The notes beneath the pieces were generated by a model. The model was not told the origin of the DNA. It did no database searches and saw only the letters and a list, made by a program, of their open reading frames with translations. The translations under genes were made by a program, and so were the position numbers. From Luteimonas fraxinea (lineage in GTDB: Bacteria > Pseudomonadota > Gammaproteobacteria > Xanthomonadales > Xanthomonadaceae): a DNA stretch of 64,000 bases. Positions 31,203 through 44,108 of this stretch are shown here, piece after piece; the first letter of the stretch is position 1; each line of letters opens with the position of its first letter. The stretch is taken from NCBI RefSeq assembly GCF_021233355.1, contig NZ_CP089507.1:186001-250000 (forward strand), read 5' to 3'.

Positions 31203-32108
31203 CTACTTCTTCCCGACCGCAAACGAATCGCGCAGGGCCTCGTAGGCCGCGACCTGCTGCATATCGTTCGCGACCGGCGCCTGGATCTCGAGTTCGACGA
31301 TCTGGTCGCCATCCGGCGCACCGCCGGCGCCCGGTAGACCACGCCCGCGCAGACGCAGTTTGCGTCCGGCTTCCGAACTCGCCGGAATCTTCAGATCCAC
31401 ATGCCCGCCGAGTGTCGCCACGCTGATCGTCGCGCCCAGCGCCGCATCCCATGGCGCGATCGGCAAGGTGTGGATGATGTTGCGGCCGTCGACTTCGAAA
31501 TCCGGATGCGCGGCGTATTCGATTTCCAGCAGCAGGTCGCCGCCTTGCTGGCCCTGTCGCGGCAGGCGCACGACCTGACCCGGCCGGATGCCGCGGGGAA
31601 TCTTCACTTCGAAGGTCTTGCCCATCACCGGCACGCGTACGCTGTCGCCGCGGTGGATCGTCTCCAGCGTCACCGCCAGGCGCGCGCGCGTGTCGCCGCG
31701 CGGCTGCGGGCCGCCGCGACCCGGCTGTTGCGGACCGGCATAGCCGCCCGCGCGCCGGCCGAACATCTGTTCGAAGAAGTCGCTGAACCCCCCGCCGGCG
31801 CCACCGCCGGCGAAGATCTCGTCGAAATCCACACCGCCGGGCCCACCACCGAATCCGCCCGGTGGCGGCTGCACGTCGTCGCCCGGCCGATAGCCGCGCG
31901 CACGCAGACCGTCGTAGGCCTTGCGCTTCTCCGGGTCGCGCAGCGCCTCGTAGGCCTCGTTGACCGACTTGAAAGTGTCTTCCGCGCCAGGCTCCTTGCT
32001 GACGTCCGGGTGGTACTTGCGCGCGAGCCGGCGGTACGCGGTCTTGATCTCAGCATCGCCTGCGTTCGGCTCGACGCCGAGAATCTCGTAGTAATCCTTG
32101 AACTGCAT
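31203..32108 (-). CDS. cbpA: DnaJ-class co-chaperone CbpA
   Basis: The 301-residue protein has an N-terminal J domain with the HPD motif at 33-35 (KYHPDVS), a Gly/Pro/Phe-rich linker (about 80-135) and two substrate-binding beta domains ([18 protein letters not shown] onwards), but no zinc finger, which separates CbpA from DnaJ. It stimulates DnaK under stress. The gene lies 138 bases downstream of hsp20 on the same strand and probably shares its heat-shock promoter. Confidence 0.93.
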   Translation of the reverse strand: MQFKDYYEILGVEPNAGDAEIKTAYRRLARKYHPDVSKEPGAEDTFKSVNEAYEALRDPEKRKAYDGLRARGYRPGDDVQPPPGGFGGGPGGVDFDEIFAGGGAGGGFSDFFEQMFGRRAGGYAGPQQPGRGGPQPRGDTRARLAVTLETIHRGDSVRVPVMGKTFEVKIPRGIRPGQVVRLPRQGQQGGDLLLEIEYAAHPDFEVDGRNIIHTLPIAPWDAALGATISVATLGGHVDLKIPASSEAGRKLRLRGRGLPGAGGAPDGDQIVELEIQAPVANDMQQVAAYEALRDSFAVGKK

Positions 32109-32161
32109 CTGTTTTGCGTCCGGTGCGGGCGCGTGCCCGTCAGGAATGGAACGCCACGATC

Positions 32162-32196
32162 GGCGACGGCCCGCAGGATACCTGCAGGCCGTCGCC
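32162..32196 (-). other. Long hairpin between hsp20 and cbpA
   Basis: GGCGACGGCC (32162-32171) pairs with GGCCGTCGCC (32187-32196), and inside it GCAGG pairs with CCTGC around an ATA loop; only C72/A86 (last digits) are unpaired. No T-tract follows on the minus strand. It probably sets a processing or partial-termination point giving different amounts of Hsp20 and CbpA. Confidence 0.55.
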
Positions 32197-32246
32197 ACGT
32201 CGTGGATACCGCAGTTGCATGAGGCGCAGCCGCGGTCGATCAGCCC

Positions 32247-32750
32247 TTACTGGCGCGTGCCCGCCTCCGCAACTGCGCCGACCTGGATGCGTCGGGGCGT
32301 CGATTCGGCGCGCTTGGGAATGCTGATCTCGAGCACGCCGTGGTGGCCGCTGGCGGTGATCGCATCGGCGTCGGCGCTGTCGGGCAGCGTGAAGCGACGA
32401 TGGAAGCGGCCGGTGTTGCGCTCGACGCGCGAGAACCGCACTTCGTTGGCGTCGCCGTCGGTGGCGTCCTGGCTCGCAGGCGCACGTTCGCCCTTGAGGC
32501 TCAGCACACCCTTGTCCATCCAGATCTCGACCTGTGCCGGATCGATGCCCGGCAGGTCGGCGAGGATCACGAAACGCGAGCGCTCCTCGCGGATGTCGAC
32601 GCGCGGCGTCCACTCGCTGGTGACGACCGACGATGCATCGGCATCACCGTGGACGAACTGCTGCAGGAACTGGCGCATCTCGTCGTGCAGACGCGGCGAG
32701 GTGTCGCGGGCCGACTGACGGGCGACGGCGCGGAACGCTTCATGGCGCAT
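32247..32750 (-). CDS. Small heat-shock protein Hsp20/alpha-crystallin family
   Basis: The 167-residue protein has an alpha-crystallin domain from about residue 45 (WTPRVDIREERSRFVILADL, FHRRFTLPDS, GVLEISIPKR) and a short tail; the usual C-terminal I-x-I/V anchor could be IQVGAV. It holds unfolding proteins for refolding by DnaK. The ATG at 32750 with GGAG upstream was chosen. A sigma-32-type promoter lies about 50 bases upstream. Confidence 0.93.
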   Translation of the reverse strand: MRHEAFRAVARQSARDTSPRLHDEMRQFLQQFVHGDADASSVVTSEWTPRVDIREERSRFVILADLPGIDPAQVEIWMDKGVLSLKGERAPASQDATDGDANEVRFSRVERNTGRFHRRFTLPDSADADAITASGHHGVLEISIPKRAESTPRRIQVGAVAEAGTRQ

Positions 32751-32797
32751 GGAATGACTCCGGACTTGGGGCGGCACCGGTGGCCGCGATGTCCCCG

Positions 32798-32825
32798 ATC
32801 TGGGTACCGCCGCGGGGCTTTCAAG
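32798..32825 (-). promoter_or_regulatory. Sigma-32-type heat-shock promoter of hsp20-cbpA
   Basis: On the minus strand CTTGAAA (32825-32819), identical to the RpoH -35 consensus, is followed after 13 bases by ACCCAGAT (32805-32798), a partial match to CCCCATNT. Position relative to hsp20 leaves a leader of about 40 bases. Confidence 0.65.
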
Positions 32826-32888
32826 CATCGCCGCGAGCTCACGCCATGAGCGGCTAGACTTCCGTTCACCCTCCCCGGAACGCCCCCC

Positions 32889-33371
32889 ATGACGATCCAG
32901 ATCGGCGACACGATTCCCGAAGTCGCGCTCAAGCACATCCACGACGGCGTCCGCGTCATCGACACCCCGACGCTGTTCACCGGCAAGCAGGTTGTGCTGT
33001 TCGCAGTGCCCGGCGCGTTCACGCCGACCTGCTCGGAACATCACCTGCCCGGCTTCGTCGAACACTTCGGGACCTTCCGCAAGCGCGGCATCGACGTGAT
33101 CTGCATCGCCGTCAACGATCCCTTCGTGATGCAGGCTTGGGGCGAAAGCGTTGGCGTGCCGGACGGCCTGCAGATGGTTTCTGACGGCAACGGCGATCTG
33201 GTCAAGGCGATGGGCCTGGAAATGGACGCCAGCGCCTACGGCATGGGCCTGCGCGCGAAGCGCTTCGCGCTGTATGCCGACGATGGCGTGGTGAAGCAGT
33301 TGTTCGTCGAAGCGCCGGGCGAGTTCAAGGTCTCGTCGGCCGAGCACGTGCTGGCGCAGTTGGCTGTTTGA
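32889..33371 (+). CDS. Peroxiredoxin of the Prx5/AhpE-type group
   Basis: The 160-residue cytosolic enzyme has the peroxidatic Cys48 in PGAFTPTCSEHHLPGF and the Prx5-type blocks DVICIAVNDPFVM and YGMGLRAKRFALYADDG. It reduces hydrogen peroxide and organic peroxides, probably with glutaredoxin or thioredoxin; no second conserved cysteine is present, so it looks one-cysteine. It is divergent from hsp20, so the two stress genes share an intergenic region. Confidence 0.93.
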   Translation: MTIQIGDTIPEVALKHIHDGVRVIDTPTLFTGKQVVLFAVPGAFTPTCSEHHLPGFVEHFGTFRKRGIDVICIAVNDPFVMQAWGESVGVPDGLQMVSDGNGDLVKAMGLEMDASAYGMGLRAKRFALYADDGVVKQLFVEAPGEFKVSSAEHVLAQLAV

Positions 33372-33381
33372 CGCCAGAAAT

Positions 33382-33499
33382 CGTCGCCCCAGCGGCCCTC
33401 AACAGACGAACGTCTGGTCAAGCTGGGGCCCATTTTGATTTCGGTTTTAAAGCCGGAAATCAAGATCAGAATGGATCCCAGCCTTCGCTGGGATGACGG
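33382..33499. repeat. Dispersed palindromic repeat downstream of the peroxiredoxin
   Basis: CGTCGCCCCAGC and AAGCTGGGGCCCATTTTGAT are mirrored by ATCAGAATGGATCCCAGC and GCTGGGATGACG. It carries the same ends as the copy at 28977-29090, with an extra CAACAGACGAACGTCTGG segment. It fills the space between the convergent peroxiredoxin and pbpC genes. Confidence 0.8.
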
Positions 33500-33532
33500 T
33501 CAATACGCTCTCAAGGCTTTCGATTCGAAGCC

Positions 33533-35919
33533 TCACTCCGCCACCCGAAACTCCACACTCCGCCACGCCCCGTCATCCGCGAGCGCGGTCAGCGTATGCG
33601 CGCCGGGCGTGTCGAACTCGTGCCGCAGCCACTGCGTGCCGCGGGTCTCGCCGATCCAGCGGCCGTCGAGCAGCCATTGCACGCGTCCCTCGCTGCCGAG
33701 CGCGCGCAACTGCAGGCGCACGCCATGCGTGCTGTTCGGTGGCCGCGCCAGCAGGGTGCCGGGCGTCAGGCCTTCGATGTGCAGCGCTTCGGACGCGTCG
33801 CGGCCGTCGGGCGCGCAGTCCGGCGACAGCGCGGGCAGTCTCGATGCCTGGCGCGCCGTCGCCGGCAACCACGGCGCGACGAGTGCAGGCCAGCGGGCGA
33901 CCTCAGCGCTGCGACGCACGTGCGTCGCGCTGCACTCGGCGGACAGACGCAAGCCGCTGGTCACATCGACATCGAAACGCACGACGCCCGCGCCCCAGCG
34001 ACTCGCATCGCGCTCCGGCAGCGTCTGCGGCACATTGCCGTCCAGCGTCCAGGCATCGCGGCGGCGCTGACACAGCGCACCGGTCTGCGCATCCGCAGCT
34101 GTGCCGAGCGGCCAGCAGATTTCGACTTCGCGCACGTTGCGCGGCGGCGGCGTGCGCACCGCGTCGGCGCGATCGCGCGGCAGGCTGTCGACGGTTTCGA
34201 ACAGCAACGGCAGTGCGGTCACTGCGCCGTACTGGCCCGGCAGCGGCGTGCCGTCCGGCCGTCCGACCCAAACGCCAACGGTGTAGTGATGCGTACCGCC
34301 GATCGCCCAGGCATCGCGGTAGCCGTAGCTGGTACCGGTTTTCCACGACACGCGTGGACGACCGCCTGTGTCGAAGGTCTCGATGCGCTCGCCGGGCCGC
34401 GGATTCGATTCGAGGATCTCGCGCACGATCCACGCCGCGCCCGGCGACATCAGCAGACGTTCGACCAGCGGCGCCTCGGGCGTCAGGCGCACACGGCCGG
34501 CGATGCCTTCGCGATGCAACGCGGCATGCGCCCCGACCAGCTGTTCCAGCGTCGCGCCCGTGCCGCCGAGGATCAGCGACAGGTTCGGCGCCGCGCCACG
34601 CGGAAAGCGCAGGGTCACGCCGGGATTCTCCAGCCGCGCCGCGAAACGCGCAGGGCCGACACGATCGAGCAGATCGACCGCGGGCACGTTGAGCGACAGT
34701 CGCAACGCGTCGTCCGCCGCGACCGGTCCATTGAACGCGGCGTCGAAGTTGCCGGGCCGGTAACCGTCGAACGACTGCGGCGCATCGCTCATCAGGCTGC
34801 CGGAATGGATCAGGCCGTCATCGAGGGCCATGCCGTAGAGGAACGGTTTAGCGTGGAACCCGGCGAGCGCCACGCGCGGACCATGTCCACATGCCCGAGC
34901 CGCGCGCGATCGCCGAACGCGACCGAGCCGACATAGGCCTGCGCCTCCAGTGTGCGGTTGTCGACGACGAGCAGCGCGGCCGAGGTGCGCTCGGGCAGTT
35001 GCGAGAAATAGCTCGACACGCGCTGCTCCAGCACGCGCTGCAGGCCGATGTCGATCGTCGACACGATGCGCGCCTGTCGCGGCGCGGATTCGCGCAGGCG
35101 CTGCGCGAGCAACGCGGCATGCATCGGCTGACGCAGGCTGCGCGCGACGACCGCTTCGACCTTGCCATCGTCGACCTCGCCGCGCGACCACACGCCGAGC
35201 GTCACCATGCGCTCGAGCACCTTGTCGCGTGCCGCACGTGCGGCTTCGGGTTCGCGGTCCGGACGCAGTCGGCTCGGCGCCTGCGGTAATACCGCGAGCA
35301 GTGCGGCCTCGGCGTGCGAGAGCTGCGAGGCCGGCTTGCCGAGATAGGCCCAGCTCGCGGCCTCGACGCCTTCGATGGTGCCGCCGAACGGTGCGCGCGT
35401 CAGATACAGCGCGAGGATTTCGTCCTTGGACAGATGCACTTCCAGCTGCACCGCGCGCAGCATCTGCACGAGCTTGCCACCCACGGTGCGACCGCGTGGC
35501 GTCGGATCGAGGATGCGTGCGACCTGCATCGTCAGCGTCGAACCGCCAGAGACGATGCGCCCGCCCCGCGTCCACTGCCCCGCCGCGCGTGCGAGCGCCC
35601 AGGGATTGATGCCCGGATGCCGGCGGAACCAGCGGTCCTCGTAACCGAGCAGCGCCTGCAGATACAGCGGCGACACAGTGTCCGGCGTGGCCGGGTGCCG
35701 CCACACGCCGTCGGCATCGGCAAACGCGCGCAGCGGCGTGCCGTCGCGCGCGACGACGACGACGCTGGTGTCGGCGCGTGTCGGCAGTTGCGGTGGGAAT
35801 GCGAGATCGAGCAACAACAACGTCGACAGCACAGCCGCCGTGCCCCAGCGCAGCCACGGCGCGATGCGCTGCCACACCTGCCCTGCCCGGCTGCGCCGGT
35901 TCACGCGTGGATCGGCCAA
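33533..35919 (-). pseudogene. pbpC: Penicillin-binding protein 1C, frameshifted in the SxxK motif
   Basis: The reading frame begins near 35919 (TTG; a GTG at 35904 is possible) with a membrane anchor (TAAVLSTLLLLDLAFP) and an intact glycosyltransferase domain (GYEDRWFRRHPGIN, GGSTLTMQVARI). Near 34847-34849 the frame shifts: the expected SPGSTLKPFLYG reads SPGSTLN and then runs to a stop at 34810, while the rest (KPFLYGMALDDG, the KTGTSYGYRDAW box and the C-terminal extension) continues in another frame to 33533. One missing base at the AAA run after CT explains it. The transpeptidase is thus lost unless the reading is an assembly error; the glycosyltransferase could survive. The partner alpha-2-macroglobulin gene lies upstream and is intact. 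Confidence 0.88.
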
Positions 35920-36047
35920 GGCGCTGGATCCCGCCTACGCGGGGTTCCCAACCAACGATTGTCGGGTCACGAAGGCGGAGACGACCTGCATCTCCACCGT
36001 CATCGACCCGGACAACTCCGGCGCGCAGCGGTCATCGAACCCGCCGC

Positions 36048-39000
36048 TCAAGGCTGCACCACCGTGATCCGCGCCGGCACCGACGTACCGACGCCACGCA
36101 ACTGCGGCCGGTACATGTCCTCGACCAGCGGCGGCGGCGCGGTGTAGGTGCCGGGGCTGACGGCGCGCACGAGGTAGAACACGCGCGCGGTGCGGCCGCT
36201 GTCGAGCTTGAGCGCGGCGACGTAGCGGTCGTCGCGGTACTCCTCGTGCTGCACCGTCGCCGCGCTGCCGCGCTCGGTGATCTGGATGCCTTCGACGACG
36301 ACATCCGCCCACTGCTTCGCATCGCCCAGATTGAAGTTCTCGACTTCCAGGCCCGCCGGCAGCAGATCCGTCAGCAGCGCATCGGGCATGTCGCGGTCGG
36401 CGACCACCGAGAGCGCGACGATCAGCGCCTCGCCCTCCTTCAGCGGTCCCGGGCTCCACGGCTTGCCGTCGGTGCCGTAGAGCCGACGCTCGACCTTGAG
36501 GACGCTGGAATCGGCGGCCGGCGCCTGACGCGGCACGCCGGCGACGTCGATGTTCGCGTACATCGGCGGTTCGCCCTGCGGGTTGAAGCGCACGCCACGA
36601 CGCAGGCCGGCCTCGTCGTAGGCGCGGCCGACGATCGTCGCGGCCGCCACGGCTTCGTCGACATCGCCTTCGCGCAGCGTGCCGCCGACCCGCTTGCGCT
36701 GATCGGACGAGAGCGCACGGCCGAGTCGCACGAGTGCGATCTGTTCCTGCGTGCTGAGGTACATCCAGCCACGGTTGCGACGCACATCGACCTCGCGACC
36801 GATGTCGACCGCGCGCGCGTCGAACGCAGGCTTCGCGACGCCGCGTTCGTGGGTCAGCGCGATCATCAGCGAGGCGTCGCGCAGTGGCGTGCCGTAATCC
36901 CACAGATAACCCGGTCGGTCGCCCTGGAAATCGAACCCGGCCTGGATAGCCCGCTCACCGCGCGCCTTGTCGCCCTGCAGCGACAGCGCGAGGCCCAGAT
37001 GCACCAGCGGCAGGCCGCTGAGCGTGCGGCCGCGGTCGTTGTCGTAGAGCGCGCGCAGCGTGCCCAGCGGCGCGCGGTTCACGCGTGCCAGTACGTAGCC
37101 GGCGTAGGCGCGATACGCGAAGCGCAGATGCTCGCGATGGTCCTGACCATAGAACTCGTTGCCGCCTGACAGCAGATCCTCGCCGAGACGCTCCAGCGAT
37201 TTCTGCAACACCGCGTCCGGCACGGCGAAGCCGGCATCGCGCGCGTCGAGCAGGAATTCGACGATGTACGGGGTCAGCATCGGATTGACGTAGCCGTCGC
37301 TGCCCCACATCGAGAAGTGGCCGGTGCCGACCTGCATCGATGCGAGTCGCCCGAACGCGGCCTCGACGAACTGCCGGCGCTTGGCCGCGTCGACGCCCTG
37401 GATGCCGAGCATCGACACCGTGGCGTCGTCGAGCTGCAACGCCGCGTAGCCGCGGCTCGTCGTCTGTTCGGCGCAGCCGTAGGGATACGACAGCGCGCCG
37501 GTGATCGCCGCCGCGAACGGAATCGGCGGCAGGGCGCTGACGGTGAAACGCGCATTGACCGACCCGGCCATCAACCCGTCCATCAGGCCGGTATCGAGCG
37601 TCAACGGCGTGGCGCCGTCGAGCACACGTGTGTTCGAACGCAGCACCGCCGGCCAGGCGGGCCGCACCGGCAGGTCGTAACTGCGGTCGACGCGCACGCC
37701 TGTGCCGTTCACCCGCACCCGCACCTTGGCGACGGTATAGCCCTCCTGCGCGGTCAGCGGAAAGCTCAGCGTGGTCTTGCCGTCGACGCCCAGTTCCACC
37801 TTGCGGCTGCCCTCGCCGATCGCCAGCGGGCCGACACCGTCGACGCGAACATCGAAGCTGCCGGCACGTCCGCTGAAATTGCTCAGATCCAGTGTCACCG
37901 TGCTGGTGTCGCCCGGTGCCATGACCCGCGGCATGCTGGCCTCGGCGACCAGTGGCGCGCGCACGACCGTCTCCACATCACGACTGCCGTAGCGGTCCGC
38001 CGACCACACCAGCGCGGACACCCGCAGCGTGCCGTTGAAGTCGGGCAACTGCAGCGATACACGCGCATTGCCGCGCGCATCGAGCTTCACCGGTCCTGCG
38101 AACAGATCGACCGTCTGCACGCGCGCGGTCGGACGCCGCGCCTGCGGCAACGCGGCCAGCGGCGCATCGCCACCGAAGCGCAGGCGCGCGGTGCCGCCTT
38201 CGAAACTCTCGATCACGCGGCCGTAGAGATCGTAGGCATCCACGCCGAACCGGCGCTGCGCGAAGAAATGCTTCCACGCATCGGGCACCGGGAAGCGGGT
38301 GATGTTGAGGATGCCGACATCGACCGCCGACACCGTGACCCAGGCCTCCTGCCCGGCCAGCTGCGGCGCGCTGACCGTGACCTGCATCGGGCCTTCGGGC
38401 CGGATGAGCGCAGGTGCCTTGAGGCCGACGGCGACACGTCGCTCGCGCCGTTCCATCGGCACGTGCGCCACGCCGACCGCGCGTGCCGGCGTGACCGTGC
38501 TGGTCGCGCTGCCGCCGCGGAACACCAGCGCGGTCACGTAGACATCGTGACGCTCCCAGTCCTCGGTGACCGGGATGTCAAAGGTGCTGCCTGGCGTGGC
38601 GTCGATCTCCTGCAGATAGAGCATGCGGTCGCTTTCGACCATCAGCAGACCCTTGCCCGGATGCGGCGGCGTCACCGTCACGCGCATCGTGTCGCCGGCG
38701 CGATAGCCGGCCTTGTCGAGTGCGACCTTGACCTTGTCGGGGCGTGCATCGAGACCGCGGTTGCCGTCGTCCCAGCTCCAGCCTGCGCGGAACGGATAGC
38801 GCGACACCAGTTTCGTCGCCGGATCCTCGACATCGATGCGGTACTCGCCCCACTCCACCGGAAAATCGAAGCGCGTGGCATCGCTGCCGGCTTCGAGCGT
38901 GCGCGTCTCCACCGTCTCGAAGCGACGGGTGAATTCATAGCGCCAGCCGGCATCGTCGTTGCGCCAGTGGTAGTCGCGATGCTCGCGGATCAGCGAGACC

Positions 39001-40973
39001 TTGAGCCCGGCCTGCGGACGCGGCTTGCCATCCGAACCGACGCGCGTCAGTTCGAAGCGCGCCTTGGTGTTGGGGTCCGCGCCGTCGTCGGGTTCGAACA
39101 GCGGACGCACGCCGACCAGCGCATCGGCCGGCCACAGCACGCGCTTGAGCGTGCGATTGACGCTGCGGCCGCCGGTCTCGTACAGGCTGCCGGACACGAT
39201 CGCGGCGATCGGCGTGGTGGGCTTGGCTTCTTCCGGCAACGGGATGTCCGCGGTCAGTCGTCCCTGCGCATCGAACGTGCCCTCGACGACATCCTTGGCC
39301 TCGCGCGGCAGGTCGACGGTCGCATCACCGAACACGAAACCGGGCAGGCCTTCGACCGGCGATCGCTCCACCGCGAGCGCCAGTCGCGCAGTGAACCGGT
39401 TGCCGCTTGCCGGCGCGCCATAGAGATACGCGCCGGTCGCCTGCAGCTTCAGCGGCTCACCGGGACGCAGCACCGCCTGCGCGTCGAGGTCAAGCTTCAT
39501 GCGCTCGGGCAGGAATTCCTCGATGCGCAGCGTCATGCCCTGCACCGCTTCGCGCGCGGCAGGATCGGTGCGGAATTCGACGCGCCAGCTGCCAGTGGGC
39601 GCATCGACCGGAATCTCGCGCTCGAAACGGAAGTAGCCGCTCTCGCCCGGCTCGACGCGCGTTTCGAAGAAGGTCTTGCCATCAGGCTGGCGCAGACGCG
39701 CGAACAGCGACTGTGAGCGACTGTCCTTGGCCGCGACCGGTCGTCCATCCTGATCGCGCAACAGCGCCGACACGCGCACGGTTTCGCCCGGGCGATACAG
39801 GTCGCGACCCGACCACGCGAACACGTCGAACCAGGCCTGCTCGCGGCCGCTGACCGCGAACTCCGACAGGTCTAGCGCCGGCTGGTTGAACGGCAGCAGC
39901 GACACATCGCTGGCACGACTGGCGACCAGCACATGGCCGGCGTCCAGCGTGTAATCGAGCATCGCATTGCCCTTGGCATCGGTGCTCGCGCGGTAGACGG
40001 TGGCGCCCTTGGCGTCGAGCACCTTCAGCTCGGCGCTGCCGATCGGCGCGCCGTTCTGCAGCGATGCGGTGTGCACGAACAGCTTTTCGCTATAGGCGCG
40101 CGCGTGCAGGCCGATGTCGCTGACGGTGAAGAACGCGGTTTCGTACTGGTCCTCGAACGCGCCCGCGCGCTTCATCACCGCGAAGTACAGACCCGGCTGT
40201 TGCAGCTCACGAATCTCCTGCAGCGGCAGATAGGTCAGCACGCGTTCGTTGCGCGCACCATCGATCGCGAAGCGGTTCACGTAGACCGGCTTGGCCAGCT
40301 TCGACAGCGGGGTGTTCTCGCCCCAGCGGTTATCGAGTTCCCAGCTGCCGCGGCGGCCGCCGCGCTGGTACTGGGTCAGGAATGCGGGCAGCGATTCGTC
40401 ATCGACGCGCAGGAACTCGACATCGACCTCGGCGACGTTGATCGACACGATCGGCAGGCCGCGCGACTCCTTCGCCGGCAGCACGCTGCCCTGCGAAGCA
40501 AAACCGACGACCGGGTCGAGCTCTCCGGTGAACACCTTGCGTTCAACATTGGCGCCGAGCGTGTCGCCGCTGGCCGAGGCCAGCTTGCCGGACAGGCGCA
40601 CGGTGTAGTCGCGGTTCGCCTCGACGTGCGGGAAACGCAACACTTTGCCGTCGTCGTCGAGCGTCCAGCTGCCTTCGCGGGCGGCGCCATCGGTAAAGGT
40701 CACCAGCGCATCGAAGTCCTGGGTGCCGACCAGGGGTTCGGAGAACTCGAGCGCCAGCGCGAGCGACCCGTCGCGCTGGTCGGGAAATGCGCGCACCAGA
40801 CCGAACCCTTCGATCGTTTCGCGATCGGTCTGGATCGCCTCGCCGCTGACGCCGGGCGTCTGACCGGCCGTGTCGCGTTTGCAGGCCGCCAGTCCGAAGG
40901 CGAGGAGCAGGACCGTCAGGCCTGCCAGCAGATGACGCATGCGCAGCGATGCGCGTTCGGTTCCGAAGGACAT
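36048..40973 (-). CDS. Bacterial alpha-2-macroglobulin lipoprotein (YfhM/MagD-like)
   Basis: The 1641-residue protein has a lipoprotein signal (lipobox LAAC) and the domain series of bacterial alpha-2-macroglobulins: MG domains, a bait region, the thioester site YPYGCAEQTTSRGY (the Cys-x-Glu-Gln is intact) within a terpenoid-cyclase-like ring, and a C-terminal receptor-like domain. It traps host or rival proteases in the periplasm by forming a covalent thioester link. GGAG before the ATG at 40973 favours the longer start; an ATG at 40940 would give a tighter signal. It is normally paired with pbpC, which follows at 35919. Confidence 0.95.
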   Translation of the reverse strand: MSFGTERASLRMRHLLAGLTVLLLAFGLAACKRDTAGQTPGVSGEAIQTDRETIEGFGLVRAFPDQRDGSLALALEFSEPLVGTQDFDALVTFTDGAAREGSWTLDDDGKVLRFPHVEANRDYTVRLSGKLASASGDTLGANVERKVFTGELDPVVGFASQGSVLPAKESRGLPIVSINVAEVDVEFLRVDDESLPAFLTQYQRGGRRGSWELDNRWGENTPLSKLAKPVYVNRFAIDGARNERVLTYLPLQEIRELQQPGLYFAVMKRAGAFEDQYETAFFTVSDIGLHARAYSEKLFVHTASLQNGAPIGSAELKVLDAKGATVYRASTDAKGNAMLDYTLDAGHVLVASRASDVSLLPFNQPALDLSEFAVSGREQAWFDVFAWSGRDLYRPGETVRVSALLRDQDGRPVAAKDSRSQSLFARLRQPDGKTFFETRVEPGESGYFRFEREIPVDAPTGSWRVEFRTDPAAREAVQGMTLRIEEFLPERMKLDLDAQAVLRPGEPLKLQATGAYLYGAPASGNRFTARLALAVERSPVEGLPGFVFGDATVDLPREAKDVVEGTFDAQGRLTADIPLPEEAKPTTPIAAIVSGSLYETGGRSVNRTLKRVLWPADALVGVRPLFEPDDGADPNTKARFELTRVGSDGKPRPQAGLKVSLIREHRDYHWRNDDAGWRYEFTRRFETVETRTLEAGSDATRFDFPVEWGEYRIDVEDPATKLVSRYPFRAGWSWDDGNRGLDARPDKVKVALDKAGYRAGDTMRVTVTPPHPGKGLLMVESDRMLYLQEIDATPGSTFDIPVTEDWERHDVYVTALVFRGGSATSTVTPARAVGVAHVPMERRERRVAVGLKAPALIRPEGPMQVTVSAPQLAGQEAWVTVSAVDVGILNITRFPVPDAWKHFFAQRRFGVDAYDLYGRVIESFEGGTARLRFGGDAPLAALPQARRPTARVQTVDLFAGPVKLDARGNARVSLQLPDFNGTLRVSALVWSADRYGSRDVETVVRAPLVAEASMPRVMAPGDTSTVTLDLSNFSGRAGSFDVRVDGVGPLAIGEGSRKVELGVDGKTTLSFPLTAQEGYTVAKVRVRVNGTGVRVDRSYDLPVRPAWPAVLRSNTRVLDGATPLTLDTGLMDGLMAGSVNARFTVSALPPIPFAAAITGALSYPYGCAEQTTSRGYAALQLDDATVSMLGIQGVDAAKRRQFVEAAFGRLASMQVGTGHFSMWGSDGYVNPMLTPYIVEFLLDARDAGFAVPDAVLQKSLERLGEDLLSGGNEFYGQDHREHLRFAYRAYAGYVLARVNRAPLGTLRALYDNDRGRTLSGLPLVHLGLALSLQGDKARGERAIQAGFDFQGDRPGYLWDYGTPLRDASLMIALTHERGVAKPAFDARAVDIGREVDVRRNRGWMYLSTQEQIALVRLGRALSSDQRKRVGGTLREGDVDEAVAAATIVGRAYDEAGLRRGVRFNPQGEPPMYANIDVAGVPRQAPAADSSVLKVERRLYGTDGKPWSPGPLKEGEALIVALSVVADRDMPDALLTDLLPAGLEVENFNLGDAKQWADVVVEGIQITERGSAATVQHEEYRDDRYVAALKLDSGRTARVFYLVRAVSPGTYTAPPPLVEDMYRPQLRGVGTSVPARITVVQP

Positions 40974-41104
40974 CCGCTGTGCTCCGCTGGGCGTTGGCCG
41001 CGAGTATAGGCTGCGGCTGCGGCGTTCCGGGGGCGGTCGATGGGCGGATTGCGCGGCGTTTCGGCGCGGCGTCGGGTCGGGGTTCGCAGGCGGTACTGAA
41101 AACG

Positions 41105-41132
41105 AAAAAGGGCCGGCAATGCCGGTCCTTTT
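41105..41132 (-). terminator. Intrinsic terminator after gyrA
   Basis: On the minus strand AAAAGGACCGGC and GCCGGCCCTTTT form the stem around an ATT loop and a T-rich tract (TTTTTCGTTTTC) follows. It separates gyrA from the alpha-2-macroglobulin gene on the same strand. Confidence 0.8.
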
Positions 41133-41149
41133 CCATCACTCGAAACGCA

Positions 41150-43861
<2,712 letters not shown>

Positions 43862-43967
43862 CTAGAGGGTTTGCATCCTGTCTACGCGGTCCGGATTTCC
43901 GGCGCTGGGCGCAAGGCACCAACGCGGCGCGTACCGGCCGCCGGCAACGCGATCAAAACGACAGGAA

Positions 43968-43976
43968 ATCTTAGCA
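43968..43976 (-). promoter_or_regulatory. Putative extended -10 promoter of gyrA
   Basis: On the minus strand TGCTAAGAT (43976-43968) is an extended -10 element; the -35 region is weak, as often in such promoters. It leaves a leader of about 100 bases before gyrA. The remainder of 43862-44108 shows no gene. Confidence 0.4.
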
Positions 43977-44108
43977 CAAAAGCGGTCCTCGCAGGCCGCC
44001 TTTCCGACGCAAAAACAATCACTTATGCAGTTTTCGGCCGGGGATTCCCACCGAATCCCGCGTAGGCAGCGAGCGATGCGCACACGCGTGCTCCACCGGC
44101 AGCGGGCA

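Noticed and set aside
34830..34870. Programmed frameshifting in pbpC
   Set aside because: The site has only three equal bases (CTAAAC) and no slippery heptamer or stimulatory hairpin, so a mutation or read error is more likely.
35920..36047. Small gene between pbpC and the macroglobulin gene
   Set aside because: The 128 bases hold a fragment resembling the dispersed repeat (GGATCCCGCCTACGCGGG) and no start with a ribosome-binding site.
37317..39716. Long plus-strand frame opposite the alpha-2-macroglobulin gene
   Set aside because: It is composed of His/Arg/Ala/Gln-rich text typical of antisense frames in high-GC genes.
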